A stretch of DNA of 64,000 nt from Microbacterium sp. (GTDB taxonomy: Bacteria; Actinomycetota; Actinomycetes; Actinomycetales; Microbacteriaceae): NCBI GenBank assembly GCA_003248655.1, contig QFPM01000001.1, positions 62,001 through 126,000 of the forward strand, given 5' to 3'. Position numbers and translations under genes: made by a program. Positions 21,880 to 32,141 of the stretch are shown piece by piece. The stretch's first letter is position 1; each line of letters starts with the position of its first letter. The notes below the pieces were generated by a model. The model did not search any database. It was not told the DNA's origin and worked only from the letters and a program-made list of their open reading frames with translations.

Positions 21880-23199
21880 ATGTCGACTGCCCTGCTGACC
21901 GACCGCTACGAGCTGACGATGATCGACGCGGCGCTGCGCGACGGCACCGCATCCCGCCCCTGCGTGTTCGAGCTGTTCGGTCGTCGACTGCCGGGTGCGC
22001 GCCGCTTCGGCGTCGTCGCGGGGACGGGTCGACTGCTCGAGGCGCTGCGAGAGTTCCGCTTCGGCGAGGACGAACTGCGCTACCTGCGCGACGAGCGCGT
22101 CGTCGACCGGGAGACCCTCGCCTTCCTCGAGGGCTACCGCTTCACGGGGACGATCCGCGGATACCGTGAGGGCGAGCTGTACTTTCCGGGGTCGCCGATC
22201 CTGACCGTCGAGGGCACCTTCGCCGAGGCGGTCGTCCTCGAGACGCTGGCCCTCAGCATCCTCAATCACGACTCCGCTGTCGCGAACGCGGCGGCGCGCA
22301 TGAGTATCGCGGCGGGCGATCGCCCCCTCGCCGAGATGGGATCGCGCCGAGCGGCGGAGCGGTCGGCCGTCGCCGCCGCGCGTGCCGCGTACATCGCGGG
22401 ATTCGGCGCGACGAGCAACCTCGAAGCGGGGCGCACCTGGGGCATCCCGACGATGGGAACCGCCGCGCACTCGTGGACCCTCCTCCACGACACCGAGGAG
22501 GCCGCCTTCCGTAGCCAGATCGAGGCGCTCGGGGCGGGGACGACCCTGCTCATCGACACGTATGACATCCGCGAAGGGGTCGCGACGGCGATCCGCGTGG
22601 CCGGCACGGGTCTCGGGGGTGTGCGCATCGACTCGGGCGACCTGCCGACCGTCGCCGCCGAGGTGCGCGTGCAGCTCGACGAGCTCGGCGCGGTGAGCAC
22701 GAAGATCACGGTGACAAGCGACCTCGACGAGTTCGCGATCGCCGCGCTCGCGGCATCCCCCGTCGATGCCTACGGTGTCGGGACGTCCGTCGTCACGGGT
22801 TCGGGAGCGCCCACGGCCGGCATGGTTTACAAGCTCGTCGCCCGGCAGGATGCCGCGGGCGGCTGGGTCGCCGTCGCGAAGACCTCGACCGACAAGGGCT
22901 CGAAGGGCGGACGCAAAGCCGCGTTCCGGACGCTCGACAACGGCACCGCGACGAGCGAGCTCATCGCCGTGTCCGACGGCTTCGAGGGGGTCGAGACGGC
23001 TGCCCAGCATCCGGATGCCCGGCCCCTGCAGGTCACCCTCGTCGACCACGGCGAGCCGGATGCCGCGTACGAAGGCCCCGGCGGAGTGACGCTCGCCCGC
23101 AACCACCACGCGCTCGTGCGCGAGGAGCTGCCCGTGCGCGCGCTCGCGCTCAGCCGGTCGGACCCGGCGCTGCCCACGGTCTACATCGACGCGCGCTGA
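21880..23199 (+). CDS. pncB: Nicotinate phosphoribosyltransferase
   Basis: 439 residues. TDRYELTMIDAAL at the start, the GSRRAAERSAVAAARAAYIAGF region, GTAAHSW (with the His that is phosphorylated during the reaction) and RIDSGDL are the family motifs. It joins nicotinate and PRPP in NAD salvage, using ATP. The gene is divergent from murI and shares a compressed promoter region. Confidence 0.95.
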   Translation: MSTALLTDRYELTMIDAALRDGTASRPCVFELFGRRLPGARRFGVVAGTGRLLEALREFRFGEDELRYLRDERVVDRETLAFLEGYRFTGTIRGYREGELYFPGSPILTVEGTFAEAVVLETLALSILNHDSAVANAAARMSIAAGDRPLAEMGSRRAAERSAVAAARAAYIAGFGATSNLEAGRTWGIPTMGTAAHSWTLLHDTEEAAFRSQIEALGAGTTLLIDTYDIREGVATAIRVAGTGLGGVRIDSGDLPTVAAEVRVQLDELGAVSTKITVTSDLDEFAIAALAASPVDAYGVGTSVVTGSGAPTAGMVYKLVARQDAAGGWVAVAKTSTDKGSKGGRKAAFRTLDNGTATSELIAVSDGFEGVETAAQHPDARPLQVTLVDHGEPDAAYEGPGGVTLARNHHALVREELPVRALALSRSDPALPTVYIDAR

Positions 23200-23208
23200 C
23201 GCGGAGAC

Positions 23209-23475
23209 TCAGCCGATCAGGGACTCGTAGATCTCTTTGCAGGTGGGGCAGATCGGGAACTTCTCGGGGTCGCGCCCGGGCGTCCACTTCTTGCCGCACA
23301 GCGCCTTCACCGGCTTGCCGGTGATCGCCGACTCGAGGATCTTGTCCTTCTTGACGTAATGCGAGAAGCGCTCGTGGTCGCCCGGCTCGATGTGCTCCTC
23401 GCGCAGCAGCTCCTCGAGCTCGCGATCGAGCGTCATCGTGCCGCCGCGGTCCGGATCCTCGATGGGTGTGCTCAT
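23209..23475 (-). CDS. DUF3039 family zinc-ribbon-like protein
   Basis: 88 residues. It has the signature HERFSHYVKKDKI, followed by ALCGKKWTPGRDP and ICPTCKEIYE, giving a C-x18-CPxC metal-site candidate. DUF3039 proteins are conserved, small and uncharacterised in actinobacteria. ATG 23475 has TAGACT 8 nt upstream. The reading frame stays open far upstream, but there is no family similarity before this start. Confidence 0.85.
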   Translation of the reverse strand: MSTPIEDPDRGGTMTLDRELEELLREEHIEPGDHERFSHYVKKDKILESAITGKPVKALCGKKWTPGRDPEKFPICPTCKEIYESLIG

Positions 23476-23510
23476 GACATCCGAGTCTAGCCGCGGCTCC
23501 CCCGACCGGC

Positions 23511-25067
23511 TCAGGTGGATTCGGCGAACTCCATGAGTCGTCCGCCGCTGCGATCGAAGACCGCTCCGCCACCCACGATGCCGGCGGCAAGCACGGCAAG
23601 CCCGACACCGACGCCCACACCGAGCGACAGCCAACCGGCCGCCGCGTCGCCGCTGAGCGACAACCACGCGAGCCACAGCGCCGGTGTGCTCAACACGATC
23701 GCCCCGATCAGCACGACGCCCTGCGAGAGCCCGCCGTTGGTGCGTTGAGGTTGCTGGAACGGGCTGTCTCCGGGCCGCGAGGCGGGGTACGGTGCGAGCA
23801 CCGACGACACCGACGAAAGCCCCAGGCCGCACAGGAACAGGCTCGCGCACACACCCGTGAGCGCGGGAAGGACCTGCCCCGCGCCGTGGAGCGACGTCGA
23901 GATCGCAATGACGACCGCGAGGGCGGCCACCCCCATGACCATCAGCGGCACCAGGCGCCCCAGTCGGTCGGCGGTGCCGCGCACGGCGCTCGCGACGTGC
24001 ATCCATATCGCGGTCGAGTCGTACGCGAGATCGTTGTGCGCGAGCCAGCCGAGCAGCAGCGCCATGAGCGGCGCCGGCACGAGCGCGATGTACGTGACGG
24101 GCACGCCGACGATGAGCATCGGGATGACGACGACCACCGCCGCGACCGGTACAACGACGAGATTGACGAGGTAGCGCGGGTCGCGCAGCCAGTACACGAA
24201 ACTGCGCGCCGCGACGGCGCCGCCGGGAGTGCCCGGGGTGAGGGTGAACCAGCCGAGTCCCGCGCGCTCGCGCCCGTAGCCGGGCCGTTCGGTCGTCGTC
24301 ATGAGTCGCCGCACGAGCCAGGCCCAGACTGCACCGAGCGCCGCAACCGTGAGGAGCGCGACGACCAGCGGGCCGGCGACCTCGCCGGCGAGGGAGGCGG
24401 TGGGGATCGCCCACGCGGCGCCGATCGGGCTCAGCGACAGCACATCGACAGCCGTGCGAAGAGCGGTAGGAACCTCACCGGCCCAGTCCAGCGAGACGAA
24501 GAAGACGACGATCGGGATGACCACCACGATCACCCCGACGAGGAAGACGCCGCTGAGCTCTCGCGTACGCCGCGCGTGCAAGACGAGTGCCGCGAGGGCG
24601 AGCCCGACCTTCGCCGCCAGCACACATGTCAGGACACCCAGGATGCCGGCGAGCATGCTGATCCACGCCCCCGCGCCCAACGACGTCCAGAGCACGACGA
24701 CGGCGACGGTGCCGACGGCCAGCGCGACGACGGGAACACTGATCAGGCTCGCCGCCAGCAGCACGAGCGGCGCGTTCCGCGGCGACATGCCGAACACCGC
24801 GAACCGCCGTGGATCGAGCTGGTCGTCGATGCTGCCGAGAAGAGCCGCGACAAAGGATCCGAGCGTCAGCGCTGAACCCGCGATCACCGTGACGGCGGCC
24901 GCGACGCCCGGTTCCGCCGCGCGCAGGCGGAACGCCGCCAGCCAGACGACCGTGACGGTGAGAACCACGATCGCCAGGCCGATGAGCGTGCGGATGACGT
25001 GGCGCCGATCACCGCGGAGCGCGCCGAGGAGCAGATCGAGTCTCAGTCGGAGAACGTGTGCAGCCAT
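23511..25067 (-). CDS. ABC exporter permease subunit
   Basis: 518 residues with about 12 hydrophobic segments. It starts MAAHVLRLRLDLLLGALRG, a cytoplasmic amphipathic lead common to ABC-2-type permeases, and has no extracytoplasmic domain of note. Its start lies inside the 3' end of the ATPase gene (25-bp overlap), so the two are translationally coupled. Substrate unknown. Confidence 0.8.
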   Translation of the reverse strand: MAAHVLRLRLDLLLGALRGDRRHVIRTLIGLAIVVLTVTVVWLAAFRLRAAEPGVAAAVTVIAGSALTLGSFVAALLGSIDDQLDPRRFAVFGMSPRNAPLVLLAASLISVPVVALAVGTVAVVVLWTSLGAGAWISMLAGILGVLTCVLAAKVGLALAALVLHARRTRELSGVFLVGVIVVVIPIVVFFVSLDWAGEVPTALRTAVDVLSLSPIGAAWAIPTASLAGEVAGPLVVALLTVAALGAVWAWLVRRLMTTTERPGYGRERAGLGWFTLTPGTPGGAVAARSFVYWLRDPRYLVNLVVVPVAAVVVVIPMLIVGVPVTYIALVPAPLMALLLGWLAHNDLAYDSTAIWMHVASAVRGTADRLGRLVPLMVMGVAALAVVIAISTSLHGAGQVLPALTGVCASLFLCGLGLSSVSSVLAPYPASRPGDSPFQQPQRTNGGLSQGVVLIGAIVLSTPALWLAWLSLSGDAAAGWLSLGVGVGVGLAVLAAGIVGGGAVFDRSGGRLMEFAEST

Positions 25068-26353
25068 TCGAGGCCCTCCACGTCGGCCGACCCGCCGGAT
25101 AGCTCCAGGAACCGCTCCTGCAGCGTCACTCCCCCGCGCACCTCATCGACGGACCCCTGCGCGAGGACATGCCCGTCGACGAGGATCGCCACACCGCTGC
25201 AGACCCGCTCGACGAGATCCATGCCATGACTGGACAGAATCACCGTCCCGCCGTGTTCGACATACGCGGAGAGGATGTCGAGGATCACCGCCGATGACAC
25301 CGGATCGACCGACTCGAACGGCTCATCGAGCACGAGCACGCGCGGGGAGTGGATCATCGCGCCGGCGAGCATGAGCTTCTTCGTCATGCCGGTGGAATAG
25401 TCGGCGACCGTCCGCCCGAGCGCGTCGGTGAGGTCGAAGGCGCGTGCGAGGTCGGCGGTACGCGACTCGACGAGTCCCGCGGGAAGACCCCGCAGCACGC
25501 CGTAGTAGTGCAGCAATTGGCGACCCGTGAGCCGGTCGAACGTCCGGAGGCGATCCGGCAGGATGCCCATCCGCCGCTTCGCCGCCGCCGGGTCGGCGGC
25601 GAGGTCGATCCCCGCCACCTCGATCGTCCCGGCATCCGCGGTCAGCAGGCCCGTGATCATCGAGAGGGTCGTGGTCTTCCCGGCGCCGTTCGGGCCCACG
25701 ATGCCGTAGAACGTGCCCGGCGGAATCGTCAGGTCGAGCGCGTCGACGGCGCGCTCCTCGCCGAACGACTTCGTGACGCCGACCAGGCGGACCGCGGGCT
25801 GGGCCGTATCGACCTCGAGGCGAAGCTCTGGCATCGCGGCGGCGCCGACGTGCTCCTCGGGGGCGGCGGCGATGGGCTCCTCGGGGGCGGCGTCCTCGCC
25901 CGCCTCGATCTCCGCGGGCACGTCGACCGCCTCGATCTCGGCGGGCACCTCGACCGCCTCGGCGGCCTCCACCACGTCGACCTCATCCAGCGCATCGACC
26001 GCGTCGGCATCCGCGGCGTCGAGGAGTAGCGCCTCTGCCGCCTCGAAATCGTCCGCGTCGACGGCGTCAGAAGCCTTGTCGAGCCCCTCCGGTACGGGCG
26101 CGCTCCACCGCGCCGCAGCCTCCGCGGCCGACAGCTGAGGCGGCGGCGGGACGGGCGCGACCTTGGGCGACTTCGCCCGCGGCGCGCGAGGTGCGGCGGG
26201 CTTCTTCGCCGGCGCGCGAGGCGCTCGAGGCTTGCGCGGTGCGGGTGCGGAGGCAGCGGCATCCGCGGCACTCACGGGAGGAACGGGGGGTGGCGGAGCC
26301 GCGACCTCGCGCTCGCCGATGTCATCCTCGGGGAGCGGAAGGGAGGCAGTCAC
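25043..26353 (-). CDS. ABC transporter ATPase with long N-terminal extension
   Basis: 436 residues. The ABC domain begins near residue 195: Walker A GPNGAGKTT, signature DYSTGMTKKLML (a degenerate form typical of BcrA/YhaQ-type exporters), Walker B VLVLDEPFESVD and H-loop SSHGMD. The first 190 residues have no fold: a basic Pro/Ala/Lys part (KPRAPRAPAKKPAAPRAPR) then a strongly acidic part with the near-repeat VPAEIEA. GTG 26353 has TAGGTT 6 nt upstream, supporting expression of the whole extension. Confidence 0.85.
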   Translation of the reverse strand: MTASLPLPEDDIGEREVAAPPPPVPPVSAADAAASAPAPRKPRAPRAPAKKPAAPRAPRAKSPKVAPVPPPPQLSAAEAAARWSAPVPEGLDKASDAVDADDFEAAEALLLDAADADAVDALDEVDVVEAAEAVEVPAEIEAVDVPAEIEAGEDAAPEEPIAAAPEEHVGAAAMPELRLEVDTAQPAVRLVGVTKSFGEERAVDALDLTIPPGTFYGIVGPNGAGKTTTLSMITGLLTADAGTIEVAGIDLAADPAAAKRRMGILPDRLRTFDRLTGRQLLHYYGVLRGLPAGLVESRTADLARAFDLTDALGRTVADYSTGMTKKLMLAGAMIHSPRVLVLDEPFESVDPVSSAVILDILSAYVEHGGTVILSSHGMDLVERVCSGVAILVDGHVLAQGSVDEVRGGVTLQERFLELSGGSADVEGLEWLHTFSD

Positions 26354-26359
26354 CCGTCC

Positions 26360-26365
26360 AACCTA
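26360..26365 (-). promoter_or_regulatory. -10 element of the ABC ATPase gene
   Basis: TAGGTT on the minus strand, 6 nt before GTG 26353: leaderless pattern. It confirms that the long N-terminal extension is transcribed. Confidence 0.45.
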
Positions 26366-26548
26366 GCAAGCCGATCTGGCCGCGTCAGCGGGCAGACTCA
26401 ACGACCGAACCCGTATCGTAATGTCACGAAACGGCAACGGGCGAGGCACATTCTGGGGCTTCCCAGGGGGGTTCTGTACCATGTGATGCGGCACGAAGGA
26501 GTGTCCACACGTCGAACAGACAGTGAACGAATTCTTCAGGAGCACCCC

Positions 26549-27241
26549 TTGACTCTTCAGACCGTCATCCTCGCAGCCGGAATGGGCTCGCGTCTCGGCC
26601 GCGCGTTGCCCAAGCCGCTGACCGAGCTCAGCGACGGCCGCAGCATCATGCGCCAGCAGCACGACAACATCCGCGCCGCCTTCGGCCGCGACGCCCGCAT
26701 CACCACGGTCGTCGGCTACCGCGCCGAGACGATCATCGACGCGTTCCCCCACGTCGACTACGTCCACAACGAGCGCTACGACCAGACCAACACGTCCAAG
26801 AGTCTGCTCCGCGCGCTCAAGGCGACGGGCCGTGCTGGCGTCCTGTGGATGAACGGCGACGTCGTCTTCGACCCGCGCGTCCTCGGCCGGGCGATTCCGC
26901 TCATCGAGCGGGAGCAGTCGTTCGTGACGGTCAACACCGCGAAGGTGAGCGACGAAGAGGTCAAGTACACCGTGACCGCCGAAGGGTGGATCAAAGAGCT
27001 GTCGAAGGTCGTCGTGGGCGGCATCGGCGAGGCGGTCGGCATCAACTACATCTCTGCTGCAGACAAGCGCGCGCTCGTGGCGCAGCTCGGCCGCGTCGGT
27101 GACCAGGACTACTTCGAGCGCGGGCTCGAGCTCGCGATCGTCGAGAACGGCTTGCGCCTCGAGCCGCTCGACATCTCCGACCTGTACGCCGTCGAGGTCG
27201 ACTTCGCCGAAGACCTCGAGCGAGCGAACCAGTTCGTCTGA
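26549..27241 (+). CDS. Nucleotidyltransferase (phosphocholine cytidylyltransferase-like)
   Basis: 230 residues. ILAAGMGSRLGRALPKPLTEL is the nucleotide-binding signature of the NTP-transferase fold, and MNGDVVFD carries the metal-binding Asp. Closest known layout is LicC-type sugar/choline-phosphate cytidylyltransferases. TTG 26549 is chosen because AGGAG sits 6 nt upstream and the domain starts two codons later. It opens the envelope-polymer region; its CDP product could feed the CDP-glycerol-type transferases at 29.7-34.9 kb (inference). Confidence 0.8.
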   Translation: MTLQTVILAAGMGSRLGRALPKPLTELSDGRSIMRQQHDNIRAAFGRDARITTVVGYRAETIIDAFPHVDYVHNERYDQTNTSKSLLRALKATGRAGVLWMNGDVVFDPRVLGRAIPLIEREQSFVTVNTAKVSDEEVKYTVTAEGWIKELSKVVVGGIGEAVGINYISAADKRALVAQLGRVGDQDYFERGLELAIVENGLRLEPLDISDLYAVEVDFAEDLERANQFV

Positions 27242-27291
27242 GCACGCTCGCCCAGCGCGCGTTCAGGGCTGATCCATAGGATCGAGGCGAT

Positions 27292-28230
27292 ATGGCCAAG
27301 GTCCACCGCATCCATTCGATGCCCGACGACTCCCCGTGGGCGGGCGGATTGCCTCCCGAGGGCTCGGCGGAGCATCCTCGTGCCATCCGCGCGCTCGATG
27401 GCGTGCTGCGCGTGCAGCGACCCGTCGTGGTCGCGCACCTGCGAAGCATCCGGCTCCGTCACCCCGAGGCGTCGACGGCGGACATCGTGCGGATGCTCGA
27501 GAAGCGCTACCTCACCGCGGTGACCACGGGCGGGGCGGCCGTCGGTGCGACCGCTGTCGTCCCCGGCATAGGCACCGGCGTCACACTCGCGCTGTCGGGT
27601 GTGGAGACGATCGGATTCCTCGATGCCACGGCGCTGTTCGCGCAGTCGCTGGCAGAGCTCCACGGCATCCAAGTCGAAAACCCCGACCGGGCACGTGCGC
27701 TCGTGCTGACCCTGATGCTCGGCAAGGAGGGCGTCGATCTCGTCGCCCAGCTCGGCCGCCAGGTCGCTGGAAAGGGCGGCACGCGCTCGGCCTACTGGGG
27801 CGAGCTCGTGACGAAATCGCTCCCGAGGGCATCCGTCGGTCCGCTCGTCGACCGGCTGAAGTCGGCGTTCATCCACCAGTTCGCAGCGAAGGGCAGCGCG
27901 TCGGTCATCGGCAAGGCGCTGCCGTTCGGCATCGGCGCCGCCATCGGCGGCACCGGCAACAACCTGCTCGGCCGCCGCGTGATCGTTGGGTCGCGGCAGG
28001 CCTTCGGCGTGCCGCCGACGACCTACCCGCCGGAGCTGGAGCCGCTCCCCGGTGCCACTCGCCTCGAAGCGACCGCTTTCGGCACCGTGCGTCGCGCCGG
28101 GTCGGCGCTCGGCACGGGCAGCAGACGCGTCGCCGGCGCGGTGGGAGCCGCCGCGGGCGCGATCACGCCCTCGCGTCGCCGCACGCGGGACGCAGTCGAA
28201 GCCGAGCCGGACACGACAGAGAGAGAATAG
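27292..28230 (+). CDS. Uncharacterised protein with glycine-rich hydrophobic core
   Basis: 312 residues. After a polar N-terminus with a helical segment (AIRALDGVLRVQRPVVVAHLRSIRLRHP) comes a hydrophobic Gly/Ala/Val-rich region (AVTTGGAAVGATAVVPGIGTGVTLALSG) and later FGIGAAIGGTGNNLLGRRV, a pattern seen in EcsC-like proteins. The C-terminus is rich in Arg and Ala. I do not assign a function. The 56-residue gene begins 4 nt after its stop. Confidence 0.65.
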   Translation: MAKVHRIHSMPDDSPWAGGLPPEGSAEHPRAIRALDGVLRVQRPVVVAHLRSIRLRHPEASTADIVRMLEKRYLTAVTTGGAAVGATAVVPGIGTGVTLALSGVETIGFLDATALFAQSLAELHGIQVENPDRARALVLTLMLGKEGVDLVAQLGRQVAGKGGTRSAYWGELVTKSLPRASVGPLVDRLKSAFIHQFAAKGSASVIGKALPFGIGAAIGGTGNNLLGRRVIVGSRQAFGVPPTTYPPELEPLPGATRLEATAFGTVRRAGSALGTGSRRVAGAVGAAAGAITPSRRRTRDAVEAEPDTTERE

Positions 28231-28234
28231 GCGC

Positions 28235-28405
28235 GTGGGAATCTTCCAGAGCCGCCCCGAAGAGCCGGCGGAGTGGGCCAGCCTGCCCTCTGAGCCGTGG
28301 GAGCCGAGGGAACCGGCCGAGGCTCTCCCGCCCGCGGTGACGGGACCCGACGCTCTGGGTGATGACGGGACTGTCGAGATCACGATCGAGATTCCTCGCC
28401 CGTAA
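28235..28405 (+). CDS. Small acidic protein of 56 residues
   Basis: GTG start; begins VGIFQSRPEEPAEWASLPSEP, then a Pro/Glu-rich middle and a hydrophobic end (GTVEITIEIPRP). The W-A-S-L-P-S-E-P-W pattern looks like a conserved short motif rather than noise, and the gene fits exactly between two others: 4 nt after one stop and 9 nt before the next start. The -10 of the following gene overlaps its stop codon. Function unknown. Confidence 0.55.
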   Translation: MGIFQSRPEEPAEWASLPSEPWEPREPAEALPPAVTGPDALGDDGTVEITIEIPRP

Positions 28406-28408
28406 GCT
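28403..28408 (+). promoter_or_regulatory. -10 element of the maltokinase-like gene
   Basis: TAAGCT, 6 nt before GTG 28415, overlapping the stop codon of the 56-residue gene. Confidence 0.45.
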
Positions 28409-28414
28409 CGTGGC

Positions 28415-29707
<1,293 letters not shown>

Positions 29708-29710
29708 CGC

Positions 29711-30985
29711 TCAGTCTTCGTCGAGCTCGGCCTCGTCATCCGCGGCGTCGAGGTCCTCGTCCACGGACCGGGCATCCCACTCGTCCCAGCGCGCCATGAG
29801 CTCACCGATCGCGGCTTCGAACCGCGCCGTGGCCGCACCGGGCGTCGTGTCGCCGAAGTAGTGCCGCACCCAGCCTTCGAGCTTCGCGGTCGCGTCCGGG
29901 TCGGCGAGGAGCCGCTCGACGTGAGCGAGGATGTCGGATGCCTGGTCGGCCAGAAGCCACTCAGCATCCGACAGATAGCCGTGCGTGTCGATGACCGCTT
30001 CGGGATCGACGGGACGAGTGACCAGCAGCGGCCGATCGGCCGCGAGCCGGTCGTAGACCATGGCCGAAATGTCGACGATGGCGACATCGGCCGACGCGAG
30101 CTGCCACCCGAGCTCCGGGGCCGCGTCGTAGACGTGCTGCGCTGTCGGATCGGCCGCGTTCGCCGCCGCGATGGCCGCGAGGATCCGTTGGTGCGCGGCT
30201 CCGTACTCCGCGTCGACGACGCCCGAGCGCGGATGCGGGCGGTAGATGAGGCGATGCCGCGGGGAAGCCAACAGAGCGGATGCCAGTGCCTCGCCGTGCG
30301 TGCGGATCGAGCCGTAGTGCGCCGACGGGCGATCGCCCTCCCACGTCGGCGCGTACAGGACGACGGTGCGCTCGTCGGGCGTGTACGGCAGGACGCCCGA
30401 GTAGTAGTCGGCCTGCGGGCGGCCGATCTCGATCGTGCGCGCGTCGAGGTCGTAGTCCCACAGCACGCGGGACAGACGGTCACGCGCGGCCTGACCCGCC
30501 ACGAGCGCGAAGTCGTAGGCCTTGAACTGGCCCGTGGTCATGTACATCTTGTCGGACTCGCCGTGGTTGATGAACACGTGCCAGCGGCGCCCGTACCGGA
30601 ACATCTGGAAGTTGCGCGTGTTCTGGTTGACGTAGAGGATGACGCGCAGATCCTGGCCTGCGACGGCGTTCTCGAGGTCACGGATCGTCGGCACGAAGGC
30701 CACCGGCAACGCGCCGTCGGCGAGGATCTCGCGGGCGCCGGTCGCGCTGCGGGCGAGGACGAGCACGGGCCACGTGCGTGCGAGATGCTCGAGCGGCTTG
30801 TACCACTGGCGGATCTGGTACATGTTGACGTCGCCGTCGGCGAAGTACACGGCGACCTGAAAGCGGTGCGGCGGCAGGTCACCCTGCGCCGCCAGCAACT
30901 CGCGTGCCTCGCGCGTCGCCGCGCGACTGCGCAGTGCCTTGCGGACGAGGGCCAGAGCTTTCTGCGCATCGGAGAGCACTGCCAT
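29711..30985 (-). CDS. CDP-glycerol glycerophosphotransferase family protein
   Basis: 424 residues. The GT-B-like C-terminal half has INHGESDKMYMTTGQ, LYAPTWEGDRPSAHYG, RPHPRSG and VAIVDISAMVYDRLAADRPLL, the HGE/APTW/HP/D-S motif series of TagB/TagF enzymes that move glycerol-phosphate (or a related alditol phosphate) from CDP to a lipid-linked acceptor. No signal peptide; cytoplasmic or peripheral. A likely teichoic-acid-type polymer function. Leaderless promoter; divergent from the GT2 gene. Confidence 0.82.
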   Translation of the reverse strand: MAVLSDAQKALALVRKALRSRAATREARELLAAQGDLPPHRFQVAVYFADGDVNMYQIRQWYKPLEHLARTWPVLVLARSATGAREILADGALPVAFVPTIRDLENAVAGQDLRVILYVNQNTRNFQMFRYGRRWHVFINHGESDKMYMTTGQFKAYDFALVAGQAARDRLSRVLWDYDLDARTIEIGRPQADYYSGVLPYTPDERTVVLYAPTWEGDRPSAHYGSIRTHGEALASALLASPRHRLIYRPHPRSGVVDAEYGAAHQRILAAIAAANAADPTAQHVYDAAPELGWQLASADVAIVDISAMVYDRLAADRPLLVTRPVDPEAVIDTHGYLSDAEWLLADQASDILAHVERLLADPDATAKLEGWVRHYFGDTTPGAATARFEAAIGELMARWDEWDARSVDEDLDAADDEAELDED

Positions 30986-30991
30986 CCCTCC

Positions 30992-30997
30992 AGCCTA
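30992..30997 (-). promoter_or_regulatory. -10 element of the glycerophosphotransferase-like gene
   Basis: TAGGCT on the minus strand, 6 nt (GGAGGG) before ATG 30985. The purine run touches the start codon and is too close to serve as a ribosome-binding site. Confidence 0.5.
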
Positions 30998-31039
30998 GCC
31001 AGCACGGAACCGGCGTCTGCATCGTGACATGATCGACGG

Positions 31040-32131
31040 ATGCACGATGTGGCGCCGGGACGACGGGACGCCCCCGTTCCGCCCCCGGGCGCCGGGGTGA
31101 GTTTCGTCATGCCGGTGCTCAACGAGGAGCGCTACCTCGAGGCGGCTGTCGAGAGCGTCCTCGCGCAGGATGTCGACGGGCCTGCCGAGCTCATCCTCGC
31201 GCTCGGTCCGTCCACGGACGGCACCGACGCGATCGCCGAACGCCTCGCTGCATCCGATGCCCGCATCCGTCTCATTGCGAACCCTGCCGCGGACATCCCG
31301 GTGGGGCTGAACCTCGCGATCGGATCCGCGGTCTACCCGACGATCGTGCGCGTCGACGCGCACTCCGCGCTCGAGGCCGGCTACACGCGGCGAGCGATGG
31401 ACACGCTCGCCCGCGAGCGCGCCGCGAACGTCGGCGGCGTCATGCGCGCCGATGGCCGCACCCCCTTCCAGCGCGCCGTCGCGCGCGCCTACAACTCACC
31501 CGTGGGCCTCGGCGGCGGCGCCTACCACTCGGGCGGCGGCGCCGGCCCGGCGGAATCTGCGTACCTCGGCGTCCTTCGCCGCGCCGTGCTCGACGAGATC
31601 GGCGGGTTCGACGAGACGATCCGTCGCGGCGAGGACTGGGAGCTGAATCTCCGCATCCGCCGCGCGGGCTATCGGGTCTGGTTCGACCCGGCGCTGTCTG
31701 TGACGTACTGGCCGCGCGAGCGGTGGACACGGCTCGTCCGGCAGTTCCGTTCGACCGGCACCTGGCGGGGCGAGCTCGTCCGCCGCTACGGCAGGCGCAA
31801 CTCGCTGCGCTTCTTCGCGCCGCCGGCGCTCGTCGTCGTCGTCGCGCTCGCGATCGTCGTCGCGGCGCTGCAGCTGACCGGCATCCTCTCCGGCGGGTGG
31901 GCGCTGGCCGCCTCGGTGGTCTACCTCCCCCTGGTGGCGTACGGCATCCTCGTCATCGGCTACGCGCTCAGCGCGCACGCCGGCCCGGGCATGCGCGAAC
32001 GGGCCTGGGCGATCGTCGTGCTCCCGTCGATGCACCTCGCTTGGGGCACCGGCTTCGTGCACGGCCTCGCCCGCGGCGCGCGCGAGAACATCGACACCTC
32101 ACGCCTGCAACGCAATACGCCGCTGCCGTGA
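31040..32131 (+). CDS. Glycosyltransferase family 2 (ExoA-like)
   Basis: 363 residues. Begins with VSFVMPVLNEERYLEAAVESVLAQ and has IVRVDAHSAL (the D-x-D type metal site) and GFDETIRRGEDWELNLRIRRAGY (the acceptor/catalytic ED-x-E region). Two membrane helices follow at the C-terminus. The layout is that of ExoA-type transferases, which extend lipid-linked polysaccharide. ATG 31040; CATGAT lies 6 nt upstream. Donor sugar unknown. Confidence 0.85.
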   Translation: MHDVAPGRRDAPVPPPGAGVSFVMPVLNEERYLEAAVESVLAQDVDGPAELILALGPSTDGTDAIAERLAASDARIRLIANPAADIPVGLNLAIGSAVYPTIVRVDAHSALEAGYTRRAMDTLARERAANVGGVMRADGRTPFQRAVARAYNSPVGLGGGAYHSGGGAGPAESAYLGVLRRAVLDEIGGFDETIRRGEDWELNLRIRRAGYRVWFDPALSVTYWPRERWTRLVRQFRSTGTWRGELVRRYGRRNSLRFFAPPALVVVVALAIVVAALQLTGILSGGWALAASVVYLPLVAYGILVIGYALSAHAGPGMRERAWAIVVLPSMHLAWGTGFVHGLARGARENIDTSRLQRNTPLP

Positions 32132-32141
32132 GCGGGCCGCC

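Noticed and set aside
20284..23109. A 941-codon open frame on the minus strand running through rph, murI and antisense to pncB
   Set aside because: Only the last 244 codons match a family (RNase PH). The rest is the GC-rich mirror of murI and pncB in other frames.
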